Positions 30,478 to 38,186 of a DNA stretch of 63,147 nucleotides are shown here, in pieces (positions within the stretch are counted from its first letter, which is position 1; each line of letters starts with the position of its first letter). The DNA is from JACQKT01 sp038063055 (lineage in GTDB: Bacteria; Patescibacteriota; Minisyncoccia; UBA6257; 2-01-FULL-56-20). Both the position numbers and the translations under genes were made by a program. Location: NCBI GenBank assembly GCA_038063055.1, contig JBBTVY010000003.1, positions 1 to 63,147 on the forward strand, written 5' to 3'. The notes beneath the pieces are model-generated. The model ran no database searches. It saw nothing but the letters and a program-made list of their open reading frames with translations, and had not been told where the DNA came from.

Positions 30478-32070
30478 TCATCTTATGAAAAACGTCTCCG
30501 CCCCGGCGGGGATATTTTTTTCTTCGCCCGGAAGAATGTAACGTATATTTTTTGCTTTCTGCCCCTCCGAAAGAAAAGTATTTGTTATAAACATAACCGT
30601 CTGCGCCGGCATCGGAATGCCGTTAACCTGAACTCCACCCCCTCCTACAACGACATATTTGGGAACATTGGCGGGCAGGCTGTTCAGCTTTCTCCCGAGC
30701 GCGACGTAATCCGCCGCGAATGCCCCTTGAACATTTGGGTTATTTGCCCAGGCGATAAAGTAAGAGTAATAGGCCTGGAAGAAAATAACGGCAAGAAAAG
30801 CAATTGAAGCAAGTGGAAGCAAAAATCCTTTTACGTATTTTTTAAGCCAGTTATAAACGGCTATGCCGCCGATTCCAGAGAGCATAATAACGGGCGGAAT
30901 CATAAGAATGCTCCGGAGGGCGTGGGGAATGCCTTCGTTAGAAATGACGACTGGCAGCATCGCCAGGAAAAACCACAGAAACAAAATAATAAATCCGAAA
31001 TTCGAAATCCCAAACAAATTCCAATTTCCAAATCCCAAAACTGAAACCTGTTTGTTGTTTGGAACATTCTGGTTTGTGATTTGTTTGGAATTTAATGCTT
31101 CGTGCTTCGTGCTTGTGATGCTTTTTATCCCCAGGATAATTCCAATGATAAAAAGTATCCCTACCGGCCAGAATAATTCGGAATTGCCCGCGTAATTATG
31201 CCTCCAGTTGTAATCGCCTGCGAAATTTAACATTCCGAGCGTTTTGAGCGTGTTTGTCGCAAGGTCTTTCAGGGGAGACGGGGAGCTTAATATGGATATA
31301 TCCGAAGTTCTGCCGAAGAAATCTGCAGGATGCTGCAGGAAATAAATTCCGAGCGGCAGGGCGACGATAAACGAAGCAACAAGCAACAAGCAACAAGCAA
31401 CAAGAATTTTTTTGCGAATCAATAACTCTTTGTTTTTAACCCAGTAAAAAAGCAAGACGAAAAGAATTAAAACCGGCGTTACGCGATAAGCTATGTAAGT
31501 ATAAAAACCAAGGCCGTAGAATATGCCGGCAATTACGGAATTTGGAATTTGGAATTTGGAATTTGGATTACTAAACGCTTTTATAAGAAAATAAAGCGCC
31601 CATACAAGAAAAAACGGGGCGAGTATGGCGCGAAAACCGATTCTCGAAAAATTTATGTGCCAGAAACTCGTTGCCAGGAAAAACGCCGAAAGCAGGCCGA
31701 CGCGCGCGGAAAACAATTCTTTCGCCAGAAAATAAATTCCGAGGACGGTGAGTATCCCGAAAATCGCGCTTGGCAGGCGCAAAACCCACGGCTTGCCCTC
31801 CCAAGTTTCTCCCGAAGAAATTTGTGAGGGTGAATTGGCATTGAAAAATTTCAAAAAGAGCGCCTGTATGTTTATGAACAATCCTTCCCGCCCGTTGTTG
31901 TCCGTATAGAAAACCCGAAAATCATTTGTCCGCAACGCCTGCAGGGCGTTGTTGCCATTCATTGCTTCATCGGGATAAAGCCCCGGCGGAACGGTGGTTA
32001 TTTGGTAGAGCCTAAGAAATCCTGCTATAATCAAAACCAATAAAAGCAGGATAATAGTTTTGTTTTTCAT
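30478..32070 (-). CDS. GT-C family membrane glycosyltransferase (GT39/PMT-like)
   Basis: 530 residues with about a dozen spans. A first-loop acidic motif YPDEAMNGN (32-40) is followed by RLPSAIFGILTVLGIYFLAKELF, as in ArnT/PMT-type enzymes that use polyprenyl-phosphate sugars outside the membrane. The substrate is unknown. The coding region contains several 7-base tandem arrays: AATTTGG x4 at 31539, AACAAGC nearly x4 at 31378, GCTTCGT x2 at 31097, and a degenerate array near 30992-31045. They produce odd stretches such as NLFGISNFGF. Unit changes would shift the frame. The 3' end overlaps the rplU terminator. Confidence 0.85.
   Translation of the reverse strand: MKNKTIILLLLVLIIAGFLRLYQITTVPPGLYPDEAMNGNNALQALRTNDFRVFYTDNNGREGLFINIQALFLKFFNANSPSQISSGETWEGKPWVLRLPSAIFGILTVLGIYFLAKELFSARVGLLSAFFLATSFWHINFSRIGFRAILAPFFLVWALYFLIKAFSNPNSKFQIPNSVIAGIFYGLGFYTYIAYRVTPVLILFVLLFYWVKNKELLIRKKILVACCLLLVASFIVALPLGIYFLQHPADFFGRTSDISILSSPSPLKDLATNTLKTLGMLNFAGDYNWRHNYAGNSELFWPVGILFIIGIILGIKSITSTKHEALNSKQITNQNVPNNKQVSVLGFGNWNLFGISNFGFIILFLWFFLAMLPVVISNEGIPHALRSILMIPPVIMLSGIGGIAVYNWLKKYVKGFLLPLASIAFLAVIFFQAYYSYFIAWANNPNVQGAFAADYVALGRKLNSLPANVPKYVVVGGGGVQVNGIPMPAQTVMFITNTFLSEGQKAKNIRYILPGEEKNIPAGAETFFIR
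30495..30521 (+). terminator. Intrinsic terminator of rplU
   Basis: TCTCCGCC / GGCGGGGA stem with a 2-base loop, then TATTTTTTT. It lies within the last codons of the convergent glycosyltransferase gene. Confidence 0.75.
31097..31117. repeat. Heptanucleotide repeat GCTTCGT inside the glycosyltransferase gene
   Basis: Two perfect units and a third degenerate unit, read on the minus strand as coding sequence. Confidence 0.6.
31378..31404. repeat. Heptanucleotide repeat (AACAAGC)x3.9 inside the glycosyltransferase gene
   Basis: Three full units plus six bases of a fourth, in coding sequence of the minus-strand gene. Confidence 0.85.
31539..31566. repeat. Heptanucleotide repeat (AATTTGG)x4 inside the glycosyltransferase gene
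   Basis: Four perfect units in coding sequence. Loss or gain of one unit would shift the frame. Confidence 0.9.
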
Positions 32071-32093
32071 AAGTCGTTTATTGCTATATTCTA

Positions 32094-32150
32094 CAATCGG
32101 TAGCTCGGCAAAACAAGAATAGAATTCTTGTTTTGCCGAGCTACCGATTG
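32094..32150. repeat. 27-bp perfect hairpin between divergent genes
   Basis: CAATCGGTAGCTCGGCAAAA plus CAAGAAT, a 3-base loop AGA, then the exact complement. A second hairpin ATGAAAC-GAA-GTTTCAT follows at 32151-32167. It lies between the glycosyltransferase (minus, starts 32070) and the 32196 gene (plus). Confidence 0.9.
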
Positions 32151-32170
32151 ATGAAACGAAGTTTCATACA

Positions 32171-32189
32171 TTCTAAATTCTAAATTCTC
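32171..32189. repeat. Heptanucleotide repeat TTCTAAA x2.5
   Basis: Two full units and a partial one, just before the 32196 start codon. Confidence 0.6.
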
Positions 32190-32195
32190 AACCCT

Positions 32196-32591
32196 ATGCC
32201 CGAACAACCATCTCAAGAATTTAAACACGAAGCCCTGGAAGCGGATATGAAGCGGCTCGCCGAGGAAATTCAAAGAAATCGCGAAGCGCCGGAAAACCGT
32301 ATTTTGGGTGGCGAAGAAATAGTCAAAAAATCTATTCAATCGATAAGTTATGCACAACTGGCTCGCGACGCGCAGCAGGCTTCCTCCGGCCCTTTGCCAA
32401 AATACGCCGCGGGAGCTCCTGCGGAATCTAAACTTGAAGTCGAATATCTCATAGACATGGCTTTATATCACGGCCTGGATAAGGCGAACGCAGAGGCGGC
32501 AAAATCAAGCCCTTTCGTGATGGATGCTTTCCACGACGCGCTGGCGGCAAAACTTTATCCCGAACTCAAAAAGAGGGGGATACTTAAATAA
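32196..32591 (+). CDS. Hypothetical helical protein
   Basis: 131 residues, no signal peptide, no cysteines. Charged helical N-terminus (EFKHEALEADMKRLAEEIQRNRE), then GGEEIVKKSIQSISYAQLA and VEYLIDMALYHGLDKANAEAAKSSPFVMDAFHDALAAKLYPELKKRGIL. The C-terminal part looks like a compact helical domain typical of conserved hypothetical proteins in this phylum (recollection). The function is unknown. Confidence 0.65.
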   Translation: MPEQPSQEFKHEALEADMKRLAEEIQRNREAPENRILGGEEIVKKSIQSISYAQLARDAQQASSGPLPKYAAGAPAESKLEVEYLIDMALYHGLDKANAEAAKSSPFVMDAFHDALAAKLYPELKKRGILK

Positions 32592-32617
32592 GTTTAAAGT
32601 TGAAAGTTAAAAGTGAT

Positions 32618-32746
32618 ATGAGACAAGAGACGAGAGACACTTCGATAAGCTCAGTACAAGCTTGCCAGAACTGTCCCGATTTTGTTCCTGAGTTTTGTCG
32701 AAGGACTACAAAATCGTGGATCCCGCGGAGCGGGATAAGAATATGA
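32618..32746 (+). pseudogene. Broken duplicate start of paralogue 3 (mini-ORF)
   Basis: ATG at 32618 reads MRQETRDTSISSVQACQNC, the family start with the dispersed repeat inserted exactly as in paralogue 2. It then runs into repeat sequence and ends at TGA 32744-32746, overlapping the real ATG at 32743. It could be an interrupted former 5' end or a translationally coupled leader ORF of 42 codons. Confidence 0.6.
32638..32736. repeat. Composite dispersed repeats before paralogue 3
   Basis: CTTCGAT/CTCAG copy at 32638-32664, an inverted TCCTTCGAC..CTCAGGA copy at about 32682-32705, and the hairpin ATCCCGCGGAGCGGGAT at 32720-32736, all between the broken and the intact start. Confidence 0.75.
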
Positions 32747-34479
32747 ACAAAGAATCCAAATTCTGCCAAAACTGCAAACAGAACTTTGTTATAGACCCGG
32801 AAGACTTCGATTTCTACAAAAAAATAGACGTTCCGCCGCCGACTTGGTGTCCGGAGTGCCGGGCCAGGCGGCGCATGATGTTTCGCAACGAAAGAACTCT
32901 TTATAAAAATAATTGCAAATTATGCGGTAAAAGTACAATTGCAATGTATCCCGCAGACACTCCTTATAATGTTTACTGTTTTGAGTGTTGGACATCGGAT
33001 AAATGGGACCCGCTTTCATTCGGCCAGGAATACGATTTTTCTCGTCCATTTTTTGAACAGTTCGGCGAATTTTTGAAAAAAGTGCCACGGCCAAGCGTCG
33101 AGGGAAGCCAAAACCTAAACTGTCCTTATACGAATTACACATGGGAATCCAAGAACGTGTATATGTCTTCGTCGATTTTGTATTCGGATAACGCCGCCTA
33201 TATCAAGGGAGGAGAAAAATGCATTGACACATTCGACTGCTTCCAGATTACCGATGTGACAATGTGCTATGAGTGCGTAAACTGCGAGAGGCTGAACAAT
33301 TCGAAGTTTATGGTCAACTGCCGCGACTGCATCAATTCAAGTTTTCTTTTTGACTGCGTGAATTGTTCGAATTGCTTTTTGTCATCGAACCAGCGCAATC
33401 AAAGTTATATGCTCGAGAACGTAAAATATTCCGAAGCTGAATATTACGAGAAACTAAAAGAATATCGTCTGGATGAATATGGCGGCGTCGAGAATGTAAA
33501 AATGAAGTTTTCAAGTCTTGTAAAAAATGCCTTGCACAAATTCGCGCGCATCACGAAAGCCGTGAACGCGACGGGGGATAATCTCTATAACGCCAAGGAT
33601 GCGAAAGAGTGTTTCGACCTCCATGACCTTCAGAATGTAAGTTATACGATTCGCGGATGGAATATAAAAGATTCCATGGATATTTACGGCACGGACGATA
33701 CTCAATGGGATTACGAAAGCGTGAATAACGGCCTATATTCCTCCCATCTAATTTTTACTGCCAATTGCCACACAAATTGTCTGGACATCAGATACTCCGA
33801 TTATTGCCGTTCGTCTTCACATCTTTTCGGATGCATTTCCATGAAAAAAGGACAGTATTGCGTTTTTAATAAGCAATATTCCGAAGAAGAATATAAAGGA
33901 ATGGTTGCCAAAATCATTGACCAAATGAACGCGATGCCTTACACCGACAAAAGAGGGAGAATATATAAATACGGCGAGTTTTTTCCGCCGGAAATTTCTC
34001 CGTTCGCCTACAACGAAGTCGTGGCGCAGGAATATTTTCCGGTTGCGGAAGAAAAAGCCATTGAAGAAGGGTTTGGATGGAAAAAACCGGACGCGAAAAA
34101 TTATCAAATAACCATGTCTGCGGAAAGCATCCCCGGGAAAATTGCCGATGTAAGTGATTCAATATTGGAGCAAATAATAGGCTGTTCGCACAAAGGAAAA
34201 TGCGAGCATCAATGTACGACAGCATTTAGGTTAATACCAGCAGAATTGCAGTTCTACAAAAAAACAGGCATACCGATACCGCGATTATGCATCAATTGCC
34301 GGCACTGCGAACGGCTTTTGAAACGCAATCCTGTTAAATTATGGCATCGTTCCTGCATGTGCAATAAACAAAATCACGGGCATGCAGAGAAATGCAAGAA
34401 CGAATTTGAAACTTCCTACGCACCGGAACGCGAGGAACTAGTTTACTGCGAACAGTGCTATAACGCAGAGGTGGCGTAA
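32743..34479 (+). CDS. Cysteine-rich zinc-ribbon repeat protein, paralogue 3
   Basis: 578 residues from the ATG at 32743. N-terminal ribbon CQNCKQNF..CPEC (C8, C11, C36, C39). A second ribbon follows as CKLCGKSTIAMYPADTPYNVYCFEC (CX2C-X17-CX2C), intact only here and in paralogue 6. The core has CYECVNCERLN, CRDCINSSFLFDCVNCSNCF, and two R-N-K/KKGQY..KEEY modules. C-terminal ribbons are CSHKGKCEHQCTTAFRL, RLCINCRHCERL and CKNEFETSYAPEREELVYC. An upstream in-frame TTG (32695) would add repeat-encoded residues and is not a likely start. Confidence 0.85.
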   Translation: MNKESKFCQNCKQNFVIDPEDFDFYKKIDVPPPTWCPECRARRRMMFRNERTLYKNNCKLCGKSTIAMYPADTPYNVYCFECWTSDKWDPLSFGQEYDFSRPFFEQFGEFLKKVPRPSVEGSQNLNCPYTNYTWESKNVYMSSSILYSDNAAYIKGGEKCIDTFDCFQITDVTMCYECVNCERLNNSKFMVNCRDCINSSFLFDCVNCSNCFLSSNQRNQSYMLENVKYSEAEYYEKLKEYRLDEYGGVENVKMKFSSLVKNALHKFARITKAVNATGDNLYNAKDAKECFDLHDLQNVSYTIRGWNIKDSMDIYGTDDTQWDYESVNNGLYSSHLIFTANCHTNCLDIRYSDYCRSSSHLFGCISMKKGQYCVFNKQYSEEEYKGMVAKIIDQMNAMPYTDKRGRIYKYGEFFPPEISPFAYNEVVAQEYFPVAEEKAIEEGFGWKKPDAKNYQITMSAESIPGKIADVSDSILEQIIGCSHKGKCEHQCTTAFRLIPAELQFYKKTGIPIPRLCINCRHCERLLKRNPVKLWHRSCMCNKQNHGHAEKCKNEFETSYAPEREELVYCEQCYNAEVA

Positions 34480-34486
34480 TAAGTCA

Positions 34487-34508
34487 AAAAGTTGAAAGTT
34501 ATAAAGTT
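34487..34508 (+). repeat. Shared AAAGTT heptad leader before paralogue 4
   Basis: Three 7-base units AAAGTTG, AAAGTTA, TAAAGTT, then AAAAAGATATG. Very similar leaders precede paralogue 2 (26594-26618) and paralogue 3 (32591-32620), so 5' regions seem duplicated with the genes. Confidence 0.6.
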
Positions 34509-34516
34509 AAAAAGAT

Positions 34517-34573
34517 ATGAACAGCGAAGTCAGAACCTGTCAAAATTGTCTCGCTTTGCGAGATCCCGCGTAG
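34517..34573 (+). pseudogene. Broken duplicate start of paralogue 4 (mini-ORF)
   Basis: MNSEVRTCQNCLALRDPA then stop. The first eleven residues repeat the family N-terminus. It runs into the double hairpin and stops 14 bases before the real ATG at 34588. Confidence 0.6.
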
Positions 34574-34601
34574 CGGGATAAAAACCAATGAACGCTGAAA
34601 C
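34547..34601 (+). repeat. Double-hairpin cassette, copy A (55 bases)
   Basis: Hairpin CTCGC-TTT-GCGAG at 34550-34562, hairpin ATCCCGC-GTA-GCGGGAT at 34563-34579, AAAAACCA, then the first codons of paralogue 4. All 55 bases are identical to 43912-43966 before paralogue 6. Confidence 0.9.
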
Positions 34602-36369
34602 TAAAATATGCCAAAATTGCAAAAATAACTTCGTCATTGAACCCGAAGACTTTGATTTCTATAAAAAGATAGACGTTCCGCCGCCGACGTGGTGCCCGCA
34701 GTGCCGGCTATTGCGCCGTATTCTCTGGCGGAACGATAAAAACTTCTACAAACGCCCCGATAGCCGGACGGGCGAGATGGTCTTTTCTCTTTATCCGGAA
34801 CACGCGCCTATTAAAGTTTATGACTACGATTATTGGTGGTCTGACGCATGGGACGCTTTGGATTACGGCAGAGACTATGATTTTTCAAAGCCTTTCTTTG
34901 AACAGTTTAATGGGTTAATAAAAGACGTGCCGTTTATGAGCCGTTCTATACTCTACCTCATAAATAGCGATTACTCGATGAACGCGAATAATCTTAAAAA
35001 TTGTTATATGGTCTTTGGGGCAGCCTATAGCGAAGATTCGTATTATTCGTTAAACATATCAAAATCTAAGGACTGTTTTGATTCCGCATATCTTGCCGAG
35101 TGTGAAGTTTCCTATGAAGGATTTTTTAATGAGAAATGCTTTCGGACGTTTTTTTCTTCGTATTGCGAGAACTCCCAAGATACCTACTTTTCGCTAAATT
35201 GCGTGGGAGTTACGAACTGTTTCGGCTGCGTAAATCTCAGGAATAAGTCGTATCATATTTTTAATCAACCCTATACGAAAGAGAAATATTTCGTCGAACT
35301 GGCCAAATTCAACCTCGGTTCTGCAAGCGCACTCGAAGATATAAAAAGAAAAGTCGCGGAATTCTGGCTCAAGTATCCCATAAAATATCTTCAGGGACGC
35401 CACAATACGGATGTAAGCGGCCAATACATTTCTAATTCGAAAAACGTCAAAGACTCTTATTACATATCAAACTGCGAGAATTTGCGATATTGCCAAAGCC
35501 TTTACATCAACCAATCTAAGGATTCATACGATAGTTTTCGTTTTGGCGATAATTCTGAATTGATTTATGAGAGTTCGATATGCGGACTCGGTGTTTCACA
35601 GCTGAAGTTTTGCTATGACTGTTATTCCAATTGTTTTGATTTTGAATATTGTATAAGTTGTCATTCTTCCTCTCATCTTTTCGGTTGCGTGGGCTTACGC
35701 AACAAGCAGTACTGCATATTGAACAAACAATATACTAAAGAAGAGTACGAAAAACTTATACCGAAAATCAAAGAGCATATGAATAAAATGCCGTATGTTG
35801 ATAAAGGTGGCCGAGTTTATACCTATGGCGAATTCATGCCGCCCGACCTGTCGCCGTTCGCCTACAATGACACAATCGCCCCCGAGTTCTTCCCGATGTA
35901 TAAAGATGAAGTTATTTCCCGGGGATACCGATGGAACGAACAAAATATAAAGAGTTATAGCGCAACCATTAAGGCAGAAGAACTGCCCGACAATATTAAA
36001 GACGTTCAGGATAATATAATTAACGAAATTATTGAATGCGCCCATAAAGGGAAATGCGAAGAATCTTGTGTCGCGGCTTTCAGGTTTGTAACTAAAGAAC
36101 TCGAGTTTTATAAAAAACACGAACTGGCTCTACCGCGGCTTTGCTGGAGATGCCGCGACGCCGAACGGCTTAAACAGAGAAGCCCGATGAAATTTTGGGC
36201 CCGTAACTGTTCATGTTCCGGAAATGCATCGCACAATGGCGAGTATAAAAATATAAGCGAACATTTCCATGGAAGCATCAAATGCCCCAATAATTTTCAA
36301 ACATCCTACGCTCCCGACAGACCAGAGATAGTTTATTGTGAGCAGTGTTATAACGCAGAGGTAGCATGA
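34588..36369 (+). CDS. Cysteine-rich zinc-ribbon repeat protein, paralogue 4
   Basis: 593 residues. Ribbon CQNCKNNF..CPQC at the start. The second ribbon position is degenerate (TGEMVFSLYPEHAPIKVYDYDYW, no Cys). The core is Ser/Tyr/Asn-rich, with SYYISNCENLRYC, CYDCYSNCFDFEYCISC, and two FGCV-LRNK-KEEY modules. C-terminal ribbons: CAHKGKCEESCVAAFRF, RLCWRCRDAERL, CPNNFQTSYAPDRPEIVYC. It ends ATGA-overlapping with paralogue 5, so the two are coupled. Confidence 0.85.
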   Translation: MNAETKICQNCKNNFVIEPEDFDFYKKIDVPPPTWCPQCRLLRRILWRNDKNFYKRPDSRTGEMVFSLYPEHAPIKVYDYDYWWSDAWDALDYGRDYDFSKPFFEQFNGLIKDVPFMSRSILYLINSDYSMNANNLKNCYMVFGAAYSEDSYYSLNISKSKDCFDSAYLAECEVSYEGFFNEKCFRTFFSSYCENSQDTYFSLNCVGVTNCFGCVNLRNKSYHIFNQPYTKEKYFVELAKFNLGSASALEDIKRKVAEFWLKYPIKYLQGRHNTDVSGQYISNSKNVKDSYYISNCENLRYCQSLYINQSKDSYDSFRFGDNSELIYESSICGLGVSQLKFCYDCYSNCFDFEYCISCHSSSHLFGCVGLRNKQYCILNKQYTKEEYEKLIPKIKEHMNKMPYVDKGGRVYTYGEFMPPDLSPFAYNDTIAPEFFPMYKDEVISRGYRWNEQNIKSYSATIKAEELPDNIKDVQDNIINEIIECAHKGKCEESCVAAFRFVTKELEFYKKHELALPRLCWRCRDAERLKQRSPMKFWARNCSCSGNASHNGEYKNISEHFHGSIKCPNNFQTSYAPDRPEIVYCEQCYNAEVA

Positions 36370-38171
36370 ATAAGGAAACCAAAAACTGTCAGAATTGTAA
36401 GAACGATTTCGCAATCGAGCCGGAAGACTTTGATTTCTACAAAAAAATAGACGTTCCGCCGCCGACATTTTGTCCCGATTGTCGCCTTCAGCGACGACTC
36501 GTTTGGCGCAATGAAAGAACTCTTTATCGGCGTAAGTGTAGCGCTCCCGGCCACGCGGAAGATTTAATTTCTTACATTGCCCCGGAAAAACCACAGCCGG
36601 TCTACGACCAGCAATATTGGTGGTCTGACGATTGGGACCCGCTTACGTACGGCCGCGACTATGATTTCTCAAAGCATTTTTTTACCCAATTCAAAGAATT
36701 GCTTGACACCGTGCCGCGTTCCAGCTTATCAAGCGCCTATTCCACTATGATTAATAGTGAATATTCCAATTGGGCAGGCGATTTGAAAAATTGTTACCTG
36801 GTGACGGACGCCGATTATGTCGAGGACTCAGGTTATTCATCGACTATCTTTAAGTCCAAGGATTGTTACGAGTGTAACGCTGTTTCTGAGTCCGAATTGT
36901 GCTACGAAAGTTTTAATCTTTTGAAATGTTATCGGACAGTCGGTTCGATTAATTGCCAGGGCTGTTCCGACGTCTGGTTCTCAAAAAATTGCAACGGATG
37001 CGCCAACTGTTTCGGATGCGTGAATCTCCGGAATAAATCACATTGCATTTTCAACGAACAGTATTCCAAAGAAGAATATTTAAAAAAAATTAGCGAATTT
37101 CACGGCGAGAGCAAAAAAGCTTACGACTTGCTTAAAAAACGCGCGCAGGAATTCTGGGCAAGTCTGCCGGAAAAGCACAGCCGGGGTTATGGCAATGTCA
37201 ATGTAAGCGGCGACTATATTTATCATTCAAAAAACACCAAAAACGGATTCCTTGTTTCCGACGTTGAAGACAGCAAATATGTTTCACTTATACACTCTCT
37301 GAACACGAAAGATTGTTTTGATTACACTGATTGGGGCGAAAACGCGCGCCTCTTGTATGAGTGCATAGCCTGCGGTTTGGGCGCTTCTAATTTAAAATTT
37401 TGTAATCTCGTGGTTATTCAAACAAAAGATTCTTCCTACAGTTATTTCTCCTACAATTGCTCTAATATATTCGGTTGCGTAAATATGCGTAAAAAACAAT
37501 ATTGCATTCTGAACAAACAGTACACGAAAGAAGAATACGAATCACTCTTGCCTAAAATTATCGAGCATATGAATTCAATGCCGTACGTTGATAAAAGTGG
37601 GAGGGTATATAAATATGGAGAATTCTTTCCTACTGAGATATCTCCATTTTCTTATAACGAATCCGTTGCGCAGGAATTTTTCCCAATTACTAAAGAGGAA
37701 GCCGGACAAAAAGGATATTCGTGGCGCGATCCGGATTCGAAAAATTATACAGCAACAAAAACAACGGTTGAAATTCCGGAAACGATTGACGGCGTTGACG
37801 ATTCGATTACTAAAGAGGTTATCGAGTGCGAACACTCGGCTACGCCAGCTGGCGGATGCAATCAGTCATGTACTACGGCATTCCGGATTATTCCCGCCGA
37901 ACTCCAGTTTTATCGCAAGATGAAATTGCCGCTTCCACATTTGTGCCCGAACTGCCGCCATTACGAAAGGTTGAAATATCGTAATCCGTTAAGGCTCTGG
38001 AAACGTGTTTGTATGTGCAAAGGCAAGGAAAGCGCGAATGATATCTATAAAAACACGACTTCACATTCTCACGGCGAGAATCAATGTCCGAACGAATTTG
38101 AAACGTCTTTTTCTCCCGAGCGCCCCGAAATCGTTTACTGTGAGGGGTGCTATAACGCCGAGGTAGTGTAG
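36366..38171 (+). CDS. Cysteine-rich zinc-ribbon repeat protein, paralogue 5
   Basis: 601 residues. Ribbon CQNCKNDF..CPDC, no upstream hairpin cassette. The second ribbon keeps one Cys only (RRKCSAPGHAEDLI). The core has CQGCSDVWFSKNCNGCANCFGCVNLRNK and IFGCVNMRKKQYCILNKQYTKEEY. C-terminal region: CEHSATPAGGCNQSCTTAFRI, HLCPNCRHYERL, CMCKGKES, CPNEFETSFSPERPEIVYC. Overlaps paralogue 4 by 4 bases and precedes the TraG-like ATPase by 15, so 34.6-40.5 kb may be one transcript. Confidence 0.85.
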   Translation: MNKETKNCQNCKNDFAIEPEDFDFYKKIDVPPPTFCPDCRLQRRLVWRNERTLYRRKCSAPGHAEDLISYIAPEKPQPVYDQQYWWSDDWDPLTYGRDYDFSKHFFTQFKELLDTVPRSSLSSAYSTMINSEYSNWAGDLKNCYLVTDADYVEDSGYSSTIFKSKDCYECNAVSESELCYESFNLLKCYRTVGSINCQGCSDVWFSKNCNGCANCFGCVNLRNKSHCIFNEQYSKEEYLKKISEFHGESKKAYDLLKKRAQEFWASLPEKHSRGYGNVNVSGDYIYHSKNTKNGFLVSDVEDSKYVSLIHSLNTKDCFDYTDWGENARLLYECIACGLGASNLKFCNLVVIQTKDSSYSYFSYNCSNIFGCVNMRKKQYCILNKQYTKEEYESLLPKIIEHMNSMPYVDKSGRVYKYGEFFPTEISPFSYNESVAQEFFPITKEEAGQKGYSWRDPDSKNYTATKTTVEIPETIDGVDDSITKEVIECEHSATPAGGCNQSCTTAFRIIPAELQFYRKMKLPLPHLCPNCRHYERLKYRNPLRLWKRVCMCKGKESANDIYKNTTSHSHGENQCPNEFETSFSPERPEIVYCEGCYNAEVV

Positions 38172-38186
38172 AATATATAGTATAAA

